In this document: positions 8,773 to 17,424 of the stretch, piece by piece
Position numbering within the stretch: the stretch's first letter is position 1
Layout of the letters: each line of letters begins with the position of its first letter
From: Geobacteraceae bacterium
GTDB taxonomy: Bacteria; Desulfobacterota; Desulfuromonadia; Geobacterales; Pseudopelobacteraceae
Direction: 5' to 3'
Assembly (NCBI GenBank): GCA_016720395.1
Contig: JADKKR010000005.1
Coordinates: forward strand, 248,001-312,000
Length of the DNA stretch: 64,000 nucleotides
Made by a program: the position numbers and the translations under genes
The notes under the pieces: generated by a model
What the model saw: the letters and a program-made list of their open reading frames with translations, nothing else
The model's database searches: none
What the model was told of the DNA's origin: nothing

Positions 8773-9319
8773 TCCTGCTGCTACATTTGTTGTTCTGGCC
8801 ACCATCTCTTTGATGGTTTCCGGATGTAGCAAGAAGGAACAGCCTGCTCCGGTTGCAGCGCCTGTAGCGACTGTACAACCAGCCCAGCAACAGGCTCAAG
8901 CTGTTCAAAAACCGATCAGTTCTGCACCGGTTAAGCTGCCTGCTGCTCCCGCATCGAATCAGTTCGATTTCAGCGGCAAAAAAGACCCCTTTAAGCCGGA
9001 TAGTACTTTAAAGCCTGTTCAGTCACGATCTCAATCAGATATCGACAAAGCTATGAAGGGCGGTCTGCCGATTCACAGTTTCGATGTAAATCAATTCAAG
9101 CTGATCGGAATTATTTCCGGTGGTAAAGAAAATCAGGCAATGGTAGTCGACCCAGGCGGCAAAGGGTATGTACTTAAAGTAGGCATGACTATTGGTAAAA
9201 ATGACGGACGGATCACTGCCATCAATGCAAATGGTGTTGATGTCGTAGAACAATTCAAGGATGACAATGGCAGGGTGCGTAAAGAAAATATAAAGATCAC
9301 CCTTCCCAGGAAACAATAA
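8744..9319 (+). CDS. pilP: Type IV pilus lipoprotein PilP
   Basis: I start at ATG 8744, giving a signal peptide that ends at the lipobox LMVSGC (Cys about residue 29); the longer frame from 8702 lies wholly inside pilO. A proline/alanine/glutamine-rich linker follows, then the PilP beta-domain with the family strings DPFKP, FKLIGIISG and GKGYVLKVGMTIGKNDGRI. PilP links PilN/PilO to the secretin PilQ across the periplasm. Gene order and overlap with pilO support the call. Confidence 0.93.
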   Translation: MTRNQLQRNNPAATFVVLATISLMVSGCSKKEQPAPVAAPVATVQPAQQQAQAVQKPISSAPVKLPAAPASNQFDFSGKKDPFKPDSTLKPVQSRSQSDIDKAMKGGLPIHSFDVNQFKLIGIISGGKENQAMVVDPGGKGYVLKVGMTIGKNDGRITAINANGVDVVEQFKDDNGRVRKENIKITLPRKQ

Positions 9320-9329
9320 GGAGCTCCGC

Positions 9330-12113
9330 ATGAAGTGGATGACAAAGACATCGATGGTTCTTGCGCTTGCCTTTCTTGTATCGGCAGGCAAAGCAACGGT
9401 TATGCCTGACAGGTCTATAGCTGCGCAGGAAGGCATCAAGGCATCTTCTGGCAAGCTTGTTGCGATCAAGTCGATAAATGTGACTGGTGAAGGTGCTGCA
9501 ACTGAGCTTGTCATATTGCTGTCGTCACCAGCTACCTATACAAGCTACAAAACGACAGCTCCTTTACGTCTCGTACTTGACTTATCACAAGCCTCCCAGG
9601 GAGTCATTACATCTCCCCAGGTAATTAACAAAGGTAATTTCAAAACCGTTACTGCTACCCGCTTCGATACTGATGCCGGAGTGCTGACACGTATAGACAT
9701 TGAGTTGAACAAAGATGCTGAAGCAGTAATCACAGCGTCAACCTCAAACCCGGGTGAATTACGTGTTTCATTTCCCGCGATTACTGTCAAAGACGTAGCC
9801 CCCTTACGAGAGACTCTGCCAAAGCCGGCAGTTGCAGCGCCAACACCAACTGTTCTGTCACCAGCCACCAAGGGTGCATCACCTGCACCTGCTGCATCCC
9901 TCAGGAGACTGACATCCATTACAGCCGGCAAGGACAAAATAGAATTCAGCGTAGAAGGTGGCGTCGCAGACTTTAATTCTTTCCGTCTCAGCAAGCCAGA
10001 GCGTTTTGTTGTTGATATCATGGACACACAGCTTGCCATGACTTCACGAATGATTCCTCTCAATACTTCCGGTGTTGCTTCCGCCCGCATAGGCCTCTAC
10101 CCGGATAAAGTCCGTATAGTCCTTGATTCTGTCAATGGTGATTTCCCTGAGGCTACTGCGACAAAATCTGGCCAGGGAATTACCGTTGCTCTTAGTGTAA
10201 ATCCGAATGATAATCCAAATACGAAACTCGTCGCGACTCGCACTGAAAAGCCGGTTGAAGCCACTGTGCCTGCTGCAAAGACCGCACAGGCTGTCCCGAC
10301 TGTTGTGCCTGCGCCTGCTAAGCCTGTTGCAGCTCCGGTGCCAGTAGTTAAGCCGCAATTAGCAGCAGTAAAGACAGAAGCTCCAAAGACGGTACCCAAA
10401 GCTGCTGTAGTAGAATTGCCGACAGTTGAGATGATTGACTTCCAGGTAGTTGAAAACATATCCCGTGTCGCTGTAAAGGTTAAGGGCGATGTAACGGTGG
10501 AACAACCTGTCAAGTCACCCGGTTTTGTTACACTGACCGTAAAAAATGCCGGTCTTTCGAAGCAGCTCCAACGGTCATTGGAGACGAAGTCATTCATTTC
10601 TCCGGTCTTGCGTATCACGCCGCTGCTCGTAAAGACCCGCAAGGGTACAGACACGAAGATTCGAATCGCCATGCGTGCTGCTGCTCCTTTCGTATTCCGG
10701 CAGGAAAGCGATATGATTTTCGTGGATTTCAAGAATCCTGAAGGTCTGAGCGCAGACAAGCTTCCATCAGCGTTTATGGATGCTAAGGCACCGTCTGCAC
10801 GCCCGGTAAAGAACGGCAACGCAAAAGAAAACGAACTAGCCTCAGAAATTGCACCAGTTATGGATGCCCCTGTTAGATCTGCAGATGGAGCCCGGGTATA
10901 TAAAGGGCGAAAAGTAACACTGGAATTCGCTGATGCAGAGGTCCGTAAGATATTTCAGTTATTATCTGAAGTCAGCAACAAGAACTTTGTCCTGGGAGAT
11001 GATGTTACCGGCACTATCAGCATCAAGCTTGTGAATGTTCCCTGGGATCAGGCCATGGATATCATCCTCGATACCAAAGGTCTCGACAAGCGCGAAGACG
11101 GCAACATAATTATTATCAAAGGAAAAGGAAAGTTCAAATCCCAGGCAGACGAAGATCTCGAACTCAAAAGAGCTCAGTCCAAGGCAATCGAACTCAAAAC
11201 GGAACTGTTCAATATAAATTATTCTGATATTGGCGCAATTGTCACACAGCTTGAGAAAATCAAGACCCCAGACCGTGGTGTTATCACCCCGGATATCCGT
11301 ACCAATAAGATCATCGCCAAGGATATCCCCCAGGCTCTGGATGATATGCGCAGACTGATCAATCAGTTGGATGTGCCCGAAAAGCAGGTCATGATCGAGG
11401 CCAGAATTGTGGAGGCAACATCAACATTCACCAGAAGTCTTGGGGTAAACTGGGGTCTTCATTATCGTGACGGCATGGGCTCCTTCATGGGCATCAACCA
11501 ATTGGATACAAGTTTTGGAGGGCAGGCCTCAACTCCGGCGCCTACATCAGGTTTAAGCGGTCAGTCCGGCGGGGCTATGGGTATTTCTTTCGGTACGCTT
11601 ACCAGCAATATTTCACTGGATCTTCGCCTGAATGCGGCAGCCAGCGCAGGCTTGATCAAAATAGTGTCCACACCCAAGGTGGCGACGCTTAATAATAAAA
11701 CCGCCAAGATAACTCAGGGACAGCAGGTGCCCTATACATCTTCAACCTCCGACAAGGTTGAAACAAAATTCGTTGAAGCGGCTTTGTCACTTGAAGTCAC
11801 ACCTCACATCAATGCCAATGGTACAATCGGCATGAAGATTGACGCCAAGAACGATTCTGTTGGTCAGGCTACCGGTGGCAGTACTGCTCCGGCAATCAAC
11901 AAAAAGCAGGCTACGACTGAAATGCTACTGCGCGATGGTGAGACAACAGTCATAGGTGGGATTTATGTAGACAGTGATAATGAGTCGGACGATGGCGTTC
12001 CCTATTTGATGGATATTCCATTTCTTGGCAAGCTCTTTAAATCGAACCTTAAAACTAAAGTTAAAACTGAATTGCTGATTTTTATAACTCCTCGAATTTT
12101 AAACACGATATAA
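9330..12113 (+). CDS. pilQ: Type IV pilus outer-membrane secretin PilQ
   Basis: 927 residues, longer than typical PilQ (~700-770). AAGGAGCT precedes the ATG; a signal peptide occupies ~1-25. Two AMIN domains bind peptidoglycan (~45-145 and ~190-290); a Pro/Ala-rich linker (~300-365) is followed by a third AMIN-like segment (~365-475). An STN domain lies near 520-600 (VTLEFADAEVRKIFQLL), a secretin N1 domain near 625-690, and the secretin barrel from ~750, ending with VKTELLIFITPRIL. The extra AMIN-like unit and linker explain the length. It forms the gate through which the pilus leaves the cell. Confidence 0.95.
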   Translation: MKWMTKTSMVLALAFLVSAGKATVMPDRSIAAQEGIKASSGKLVAIKSINVTGEGAATELVILLSSPATYTSYKTTAPLRLVLDLSQASQGVITSPQVINKGNFKTVTATRFDTDAGVLTRIDIELNKDAEAVITASTSNPGELRVSFPAITVKDVAPLRETLPKPAVAAPTPTVLSPATKGASPAPAASLRRLTSITAGKDKIEFSVEGGVADFNSFRLSKPERFVVDIMDTQLAMTSRMIPLNTSGVASARIGLYPDKVRIVLDSVNGDFPEATATKSGQGITVALSVNPNDNPNTKLVATRTEKPVEATVPAAKTAQAVPTVVPAPAKPVAAPVPVVKPQLAAVKTEAPKTVPKAAVVELPTVEMIDFQVVENISRVAVKVKGDVTVEQPVKSPGFVTLTVKNAGLSKQLQRSLETKSFISPVLRITPLLVKTRKGTDTKIRIAMRAAAPFVFRQESDMIFVDFKNPEGLSADKLPSAFMDAKAPSARPVKNGNAKENELASEIAPVMDAPVRSADGARVYKGRKVTLEFADAEVRKIFQLLSEVSNKNFVLGDDVTGTISIKLVNVPWDQAMDIILDTKGLDKREDGNIIIIKGKGKFKSQADEDLELKRAQSKAIELKTELFNINYSDIGAIVTQLEKIKTPDRGVITPDIRTNKIIAKDIPQALDDMRRLINQLDVPEKQVMIEARIVEATSTFTRSLGVNWGLHYRDGMGSFMGINQLDTSFGGQASTPAPTSGLSGQSGGAMGISFGTLTSNISLDLRLNAAASAGLIKIVSTPKVATLNNKTAKITQGQQVPYTSSTSDKVETKFVEAALSLEVTPHINANGTIGMKIDAKNDSVGQATGGSTAPAINKKQATTEMLLRDGETTVIGGIYVDSDNESDDGVPYLMDIPFLGKLFKSNLKTKVKTELLIFITPRILNTI

Positions 12114-12132
12114 ATATCTGTTTGGAGGCTTC

Positions 12133-12810
12133 ATGAAAGTATTACGTTATCTATCGCTACTTGTATCAATGACTTTAATAATGGTATTGCAGGGTTGTGG
12201 TGAAGGAGGAACGTCTGATACAGCGGGATCTCTAACGCTGACTGAAGCAGCTTCAATAGATAATGGTGATGGGACCTTTTCTGTAACAACCACCGTATCG
12301 TACACTCCTCCATCCGGTAAGTCTGCTCAGGGTGTTGTTATTACGACCACCGCTACAGATAGTTTTGGTGTTGTTATAACAGACAAAGCAACACTAACAT
12401 CAGGCAGTAACTCTGTTAAATACTCATTTCTTGTCGCTCAGCATGTCGGTGTTACTAATCGTGTGTCAATTGTATCATCTATAGGAGGCATGACTACTTC
12501 CGTTGGTATTACTATCCCGGCGTTTACTCCACCTGTAGTGCCTCTAGCAGTTTCTGCAGCTACAGTCGATTTTGTTGCAACGGATCTTGCCAATACTTCA
12601 AAAACAGTCACAATTTCAGGTGGAACTGCACCATATACTGTCGTTTCCAGTGTCCCTGCAGATATTTCTGCCACGCTTTCTAGTGCTGATGTCGTTGATA
12701 TCAGATTAGTAAACGCTGTAGTTTTGCCAGGTGATGCATTTACTGCAACGGTGACTGTGACAGACGCTGCAGCAGCAACCACAACAATTACGGTCAATTA
12801 TTTCCAGTAA
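12133..12810 (+). CDS. Putative Ig-like-fold lipoprotein of unknown function
   Basis: 225 residues. TTTGGAGG upstream of the ATG and a signal peptide with lipobox VLQGC (Cys ~23) indicate a lipoprotein. The mature part is rich in Thr, Ser and Val, with repeated beta-strand-like stretches (GTFSVTTTVSYTPP; DAFTATVTVTDAAA) resembling bacterial Ig-like or cadherin-like domains. It lies 19 nt after pilQ and ahead of a terminator, so it is probably the last gene of the pil operon. I do not recognise a named family; a pilus-associated surface role is only an inference. Confidence 0.7.
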   Translation: MKVLRYLSLLVSMTLIMVLQGCGEGGTSDTAGSLTLTEAASIDNGDGTFSVTTTVSYTPPSGKSAQGVVITTTATDSFGVVITDKATLTSGSNSVKYSFLVAQHVGVTNRVSIVSSIGGMTTSVGITIPAFTPPVVPLAVSAATVDFVATDLANTSKTVTISGGTAPYTVVSSVPADISATLSSADVVDIRLVNAVVLPGDAFTATVTVTDAAAATTTITVNYFQ

Positions 12811-12834
12811 CTTAGATATTATTAGGTTTTTCTC

Positions 12835-12864
12835 AAAGGGCGCATTCTATGCGTCCTTTGTTAT
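12835..12864 (+). terminator. Intrinsic terminator ending the pilMNOPQ operon
   Basis: AAAGGGCGCA (12835-12844) pairs with TGCGTCCTTT (12850-12859), one G-T pair, loop TTCTA, then GTTATTT. It separates the pil operon from sucA. Confidence 0.7.
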
Positions 12865-12904
12865 TTGAGCTGAAATCCTTTTACGTTAGCGATAGGGTGA
12901 CAAC

Positions 12905-15622
12905 ATGGCGCATCCTGAATCAGTTCACAATGCGTTACAAATGTCGAACGTGTCCGGCCAGTGGCTGGATTCACTTTATCAGCAGTGGATCAAGGATCCT
13001 GAATCGGTCAATGACGAATGGAAACTCTTCCTTGCCGGATTTGAACTCGGCAACAGCGCACCTGTTTCCACATCACCGTTTACAACGCGGCACAACTTCG
13101 AATCATTAAAGTTATCCGGTGTTCAATCTCTCATTTACCGCTACCGTTCTCTCGGCCATCTTCAGGCCTGTACCGATCCACTCTCGCCCTGTCAACTGGA
13201 TCATCCTCTTTTATCACTCTCCAACTTCGGTCTCGATACATCCGACCTCGACATATCATTCACCTGCCGGCGCTATATGAAGCCCAACGCCACCTTGCGT
13301 GAGATATTATCCACGATGCAGGAGACCTACTGCCGGGAGATCGGTGTAGAGTTCATGCATATTCAGGACCCGGCCGAGCGTCAATGGCTGATCGACAGAA
13401 TGGAGCCGTGTCGAAATCGACCGGATATATCTGCAGAAGTCCGTCTGCATCTCCTGGAGAAGCTCCACGAAGCTGCTTTGTTTGAGTCTTTTCTGCAACG
13501 CAAATTCATTGGTCAGAAGCGGTTCTCTCTGGAAGGTGGTGAAATCCTGATTCCGGTTCTTGATGCCTTTATACGCAGTAGTCCTGCATCGGGTATCAAT
13601 TTGATTGTAGTGGGGATGGCACATCGCGGTCGTTTGAATGTTTTGGCACATATTCTCGGCAAACCCTACGAGGATATATTCGCTGAATTCCGCGACGAGA
13701 TGGCCGTTGGCTTTGCCGGCGATGGCGATGTCAAGTACCACAAGGGGTATTCTGCCGATATACAGCTTTCCGACGGTACTGTCCACCTGACGCTGGCCGC
13801 AAATCCCAGCCACCTGGAGGCGGTCAACTCTGTAGTGGAAGGCAAATGCCGTGCTCTGCAGGATCGATCCGTCTGCTCCGATGCCCGACAGGTCATGCCG
13901 CTTCTGATTCATGGCGACAGCGCCTTTGCCGGGCAGGGAAGTGTCATGGAAACACTCAACCTGTCACGACTTGATGGGTATTCTACTGGTGGTACTCTTC
14001 ACATCGTTCTTAATAATCAGATCGGTTTTACTACGCTGCCCCGGGATGCCAGGTCTATGCTGTATGCAACTGATGTTGCAAAGATGCTGGCGTGCCCGGT
14101 TTTCCACGTTCAGGGAGAATCGCCGGAAGCAGCATTGCATGCTGTCCGGCTTGCCTTGGAATACCGTCAGGAATTCGGCCGGGATGTTGTCATGGAGTTT
14201 ATCTGCTATCGCCGCCATGGCCACAATGAAGGTGATGAGCCAGCCTTTACCCAGCCGCTGATGTATCGAAGCATATCTACACGTCCCGGGATAAACAGGA
14301 TTTACTCAGATGTGCTTCTTGAATCCGGAATCACTGCCGATCAGCTGGAAAACATCGAGCATGAAGTGACACAGCGCCTGGAAACGGGCTTTGACAGGAC
14401 CTCTCAGGAAAAGAGCATCGGTTTTCGTGAAGCGTGGAGTTCTGTCTCCCGTGAATATAGTACCGAAGATGTCGATACAGCAGTTTCAGTTGAAAAGCTT
14501 CTGCTGCTTTCACGGCGTCTTGCCGAGCTGCCGCCTGCGTTTAATCCCCATGCGAAGATACGTGCCTTAGTGCAGAAGCGTTTTGAGTCGGTTCTCAAAA
14601 ATACTGCGATTGACTGGGGGACTGCCGAGAATCTGGCATACGCCTCACTACTGGACGAGGGTGTTCCGGTGCGCCTCTCCGGTCAGGACTCGCGTCGTGG
14701 TACGTTCAGTCACCGCCATTGTGTTCTGCATGATATGAATGATGACAGCACCTATATTCCCCTGGAGTCTGTTAGCAGAGATGGTGCGGTCTTTCAGGTA
14801 TGGGACAGTCCGCTTTCCGAGTTCGCTGTGCTCGGTTTCGAATATGGTTATTCTCTTGAATCACCCAAGAATCTGACAGTCTGGGAGGCACAGTTCGGCG
14901 ATTTTGCCAACGGTGCTCAGGTTGTCATTGACCAGTTCATTGCCAGTGGAGAGACGAAATGGAACCGTGCCAGCGGTCTGGTGCTCATGCTGCCCCATGG
15001 CTATGAAGGGCAGGGGGCCGAGCATTCAAGCGCCCGTATCGAGCGCTTTCTTCAGCTCTGTGCTGATCATAATATGTTAGTTGTCAACCCGACGACACCA
15101 TCCCAGATATTTCATCTGCTGCGGCGACAGGTCAAACAGGTATTCAGGAAACCGTTGATCATATTTACGCCTAAAAGCCTGCTGCGCCATCCCGACTGCG
15201 TGTCAACGGTTGATCATCTGTGCAACGGGTCATTCGTTGAAGTCATATCTGACGTTATCGATTCGGGTACTGTTCGGCGAGTACTCTTCTGCAGCGGCAA
15301 GATTTATTTTGACCTGAATGATGCTCGCGCCAAACTCGGCAGAAATGATACCGCGATTGTCCGTATCGAGCAGCTGTATCCGTTACGGGATGATCTCCTC
15401 ATTGAGGTGCTTGCCGGATTTTCAAATGATGTATGCTACAGGTGGGTGCAGGAGGAACCGGAAAATATGGGTGCCTGGCCTCACCTCCAGCTAAGGCTTG
15501 CCGAGCTGTGCGGTTCTGTCAGGTATGTCGGACGTCCAGCGGACTCCTGCCCCGCTGTAGGTTCTCATCACCTTCATCAGCGGCAGCAGACTGAAATAAT
15601 CTCACGGGCGTTTACGGAGTGA
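12905..15622 (+). CDS. sucA: 2-oxoglutarate dehydrogenase E1 component
   Basis: 905 residues, close to the usual ~930 for SucA/OdhA. AGGGTG precedes the ATG. The N-terminal E2-binding segment is present (WLDSLYQQWIKDPESV), followed by the thiamine-diphosphate enzyme body: VVGMAHRGRLNVLAHILG near residue 235-255, HVQGESPEAALHAVRLA near 400, and YRRHGHNEGDEPAFTQP near 435-450. The C-terminal transketolase-like half has SGQDSRRGTFSHRH near 595 and the closing EEPENMGAW. The enzyme decarboxylates 2-oxoglutarate and passes the succinyl group to SucB. No sucB or lpd lies on either side, so the E2 and E3 must be encoded elsewhere. Confidence 0.95.
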   Translation: MAHPESVHNALQMSNVSGQWLDSLYQQWIKDPESVNDEWKLFLAGFELGNSAPVSTSPFTTRHNFESLKLSGVQSLIYRYRSLGHLQACTDPLSPCQLDHPLLSLSNFGLDTSDLDISFTCRRYMKPNATLREILSTMQETYCREIGVEFMHIQDPAERQWLIDRMEPCRNRPDISAEVRLHLLEKLHEAALFESFLQRKFIGQKRFSLEGGEILIPVLDAFIRSSPASGINLIVVGMAHRGRLNVLAHILGKPYEDIFAEFRDEMAVGFAGDGDVKYHKGYSADIQLSDGTVHLTLAANPSHLEAVNSVVEGKCRALQDRSVCSDARQVMPLLIHGDSAFAGQGSVMETLNLSRLDGYSTGGTLHIVLNNQIGFTTLPRDARSMLYATDVAKMLACPVFHVQGESPEAALHAVRLALEYRQEFGRDVVMEFICYRRHGHNEGDEPAFTQPLMYRSISTRPGINRIYSDVLLESGITADQLENIEHEVTQRLETGFDRTSQEKSIGFREAWSSVSREYSTEDVDTAVSVEKLLLLSRRLAELPPAFNPHAKIRALVQKRFESVLKNTAIDWGTAENLAYASLLDEGVPVRLSGQDSRRGTFSHRHCVLHDMNDDSTYIPLESVSRDGAVFQVWDSPLSEFAVLGFEYGYSLESPKNLTVWEAQFGDFANGAQVVIDQFIASGETKWNRASGLVLMLPHGYEGQGAEHSSARIERFLQLCADHNMLVVNPTTPSQIFHLLRRQVKQVFRKPLIIFTPKSLLRHPDCVSTVDHLCNGSFVEVISDVIDSGTVRRVLFCSGKIYFDLNDARAKLGRNDTAIVRIEQLYPLRDDLLIEVLAGFSNDVCYRWVQEEPENMGAWPHLQLRLAELCGSVRYVGRPADSCPAVGSHHLHQRQQTEIISRAFTE

Positions 15623-15660
15623 AACATTCCTAACTGCATGGTTTATCACATGCTTTCCAG

Positions 15661-15689
15661 TTGACAGTCCGGCGTAACAATTGTAAAGA
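15661..15689 (+). promoter_or_regulatory. Candidate promoter before the receiver-like membrane protein gene
   Basis: TTGACA (15661-15666) is a perfect -35; after a 17-bp spacer, TAAAGA (15684-15689) is a weak -10. It lies in the 162-base gap after sucA, which otherwise shows no gene. Confidence 0.35.
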
Positions 15690-15784
15690 AATAACTCTCT
15701 TCTACATTACTCTAATGTTATGGTATGTATGGTGCTGAAATACCGTTGGCGTAATAATCCCCGGGACTTACCACACAGGCATTC

Positions 15785-17338
15785 ATGGTAAACTTGTTAA
15801 TCATATCGAACAGTTCCAGGATGCCCGCCATCAAAAGCGATCTCCAGTCTTTGTTAAACGTCAAGATTGATTTAGTTGGCGATTTTGATTACGGACTCAA
15901 GGAGGTTTTTGAAAAGCGGCCTTCCGTGGTCTTTATTCAGGATCAGATTTCCGGAGTTACGGGTGAGAGTGTAGCCCGCCATATTCAGATGCTTCTCGGT
16001 TCTGGAACGCCTTCGTTCATCTTCATGCATGAGGGGAATCACAAGGCTAAGCCGGTTAAAGGCCTGTATGAGTATCTGATTGACCTGTCGCAGGCCGAGG
16101 CGAAAACAGCGGCAGACATTCAGGCAGCACTTAAATCACTCCTCGGCCCGGAATGGCAAAAGATCTATTTTCCGCCGAAGGCTGATTCATCAGTTGTCAA
16201 GACTGCCCTGACTCTACCCGATGACCAGCGAATCAGCGCTGATAAACTGGTGGATGAATTTATCACCGATCTTGAAGAAGCCAGTCCCGGGCCTTTTACA
16301 GCGCGCATTCCGCTGTCTGATTTCGGAGCTCCGGACATCCCCGATGACGAGCCTTTCGATTTCATCTCATCACAACAGGACCAGTTATCGGAGATTATTT
16401 CTGAGGCCGCCCGGAAACAGGATACTGTACCGGCAACAGCAACTGATGCATCTAGCAGTACCCCAACTGAAAAGGAAGGTTCTCCTGCAGGTTCCGCTGC
16501 ACCTTCTGAAATGAATATTCCATCCAAGACCTCATCAGATTCTGCAAAGCCGGTGCTGCCTGCTGCTGTAATCGGTCCGGAGGCCCCGGTTGCTAAGTCT
16601 ATTCCCTCCGGGGGGGCTGCATCGCCCGTACGAAAGCACCCGGTGCCCACAGTCCCTGATGTGCCGGTAAAAGTGCAACCCCCTGCAATTTCGCCGGCTG
16701 ATTTCAAGATTGTGAGACAGCCACCATCTGTGGAGGCTGCACCGGAAGATTCTCAGAAGGTCTTTGAACCAAATTACCACGTGAAATCAGCCACCAGGAA
16801 ATGGTACCGGTTTATTGTGCTGTTGCTGGTGCTATGTCTGCTGGGGGGGTGGTTTCTACTGAAATATACACCGCGCCTGCCGGTCAGTAAAAACGGCTCA
16901 ACCGTCGCCGGGGGGGCGGCGCAATTGCAGCAGCCTGTTACGCCGGCAGCTGTCGTTCAGAAGCCGTTTTCAACTTCACACCAGTCCGGGTCGGTTGACT
17001 TGCCCTCTTTCATACCACGTGCAGGTTATGACAGCTCGTTCGCGTCTCAAAAGCCCGGATGGGAGCGATATGCAGGAGCCGATTCGGAATATCGGGTGTT
17101 CCGTTCCGGCGGTAAGCTCAAAGCCATTCAAGTCCTGGCGGCCAAGGGCCAGGTAATCAGCGAGGCACGTTTGAAGTCGATGGTTCTCGAACTCACCGGG
17201 ACCAGCGAATACCGGGTCACTTCGGTTGAAAACAAATCAGGATTTGAGGTTTCACATGCCACTGCAGGCCGAAAGGCTGAGCTGATGATGTATCGAAAAC
17301 AATCAGCTGTGCATGCTTTTGTTGTTTCTATTGACTGA
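15785..17338 (+). CDS. Membrane protein with divergent receiver-like N-terminal domain, function unknown
   Basis: 517 residues. Residues ~1-125 look like a CheY-type fold: LLIISN as beta-1, VVFIQDQISGVTGESVARHI matching the phospho-acceptor strand and following helix (an Asp is kept), but the acidic pair after beta-1 is missing, so this may be a pseudo-receiver. Residues ~190-330 are a long Pro/Ser/Ala-rich low-complexity linker. A membrane helix (FIVLLLVLCLLGGWFLL, ~340-360) follows, then a ~150-residue C-terminal domain. The order implies a cytoplasmic receiver-like domain and a periplasmic C-terminus. I do not recognise the family. It is followed 86 nt later by a LysM protein and then a pilus-type ATPase, hinting at an envelope function. 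Confidence 0.65.
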   Translation: MVNLLIISNSSRMPAIKSDLQSLLNVKIDLVGDFDYGLKEVFEKRPSVVFIQDQISGVTGESVARHIQMLLGSGTPSFIFMHEGNHKAKPVKGLYEYLIDLSQAEAKTAADIQAALKSLLGPEWQKIYFPPKADSSVVKTALTLPDDQRISADKLVDEFITDLEEASPGPFTARIPLSDFGAPDIPDDEPFDFISSQQDQLSEIISEAARKQDTVPATATDASSSTPTEKEGSPAGSAAPSEMNIPSKTSSDSAKPVLPAAVIGPEAPVAKSIPSGGAASPVRKHPVPTVPDVPVKVQPPAISPADFKIVRQPPSVEAAPEDSQKVFEPNYHVKSATRKWYRFIVLLLVLCLLGGWFLLKYTPRLPVSKNGSTVAGGAAQLQQPVTPAAVVQKPFSTSHQSGSVDLPSFIPRAGYDSSFASQKPGWERYAGADSEYRVFRSGGKLKAIQVLAAKGQVISEARLKSMVLELTGTSEYRVTSVENKSGFEVSHATAGRKAELMMYRKQSAVHAFVVSID

Positions 17339-17424
17339 ACCGGCAATCCTGGCATTATTCATCATTGAGTCGTTTGCCGGCGGAGCTGCAACCCCAGGTC
17401 ATACCAATCTTGCGCGGAGTCTGA

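Noticed and set aside
1..12810. Major pilin gene pilA
   Set aside because: All pilin-like genes here have minor-pilin size or neighbours; no short (60-150 residue) major pilin with its own promoter was found.
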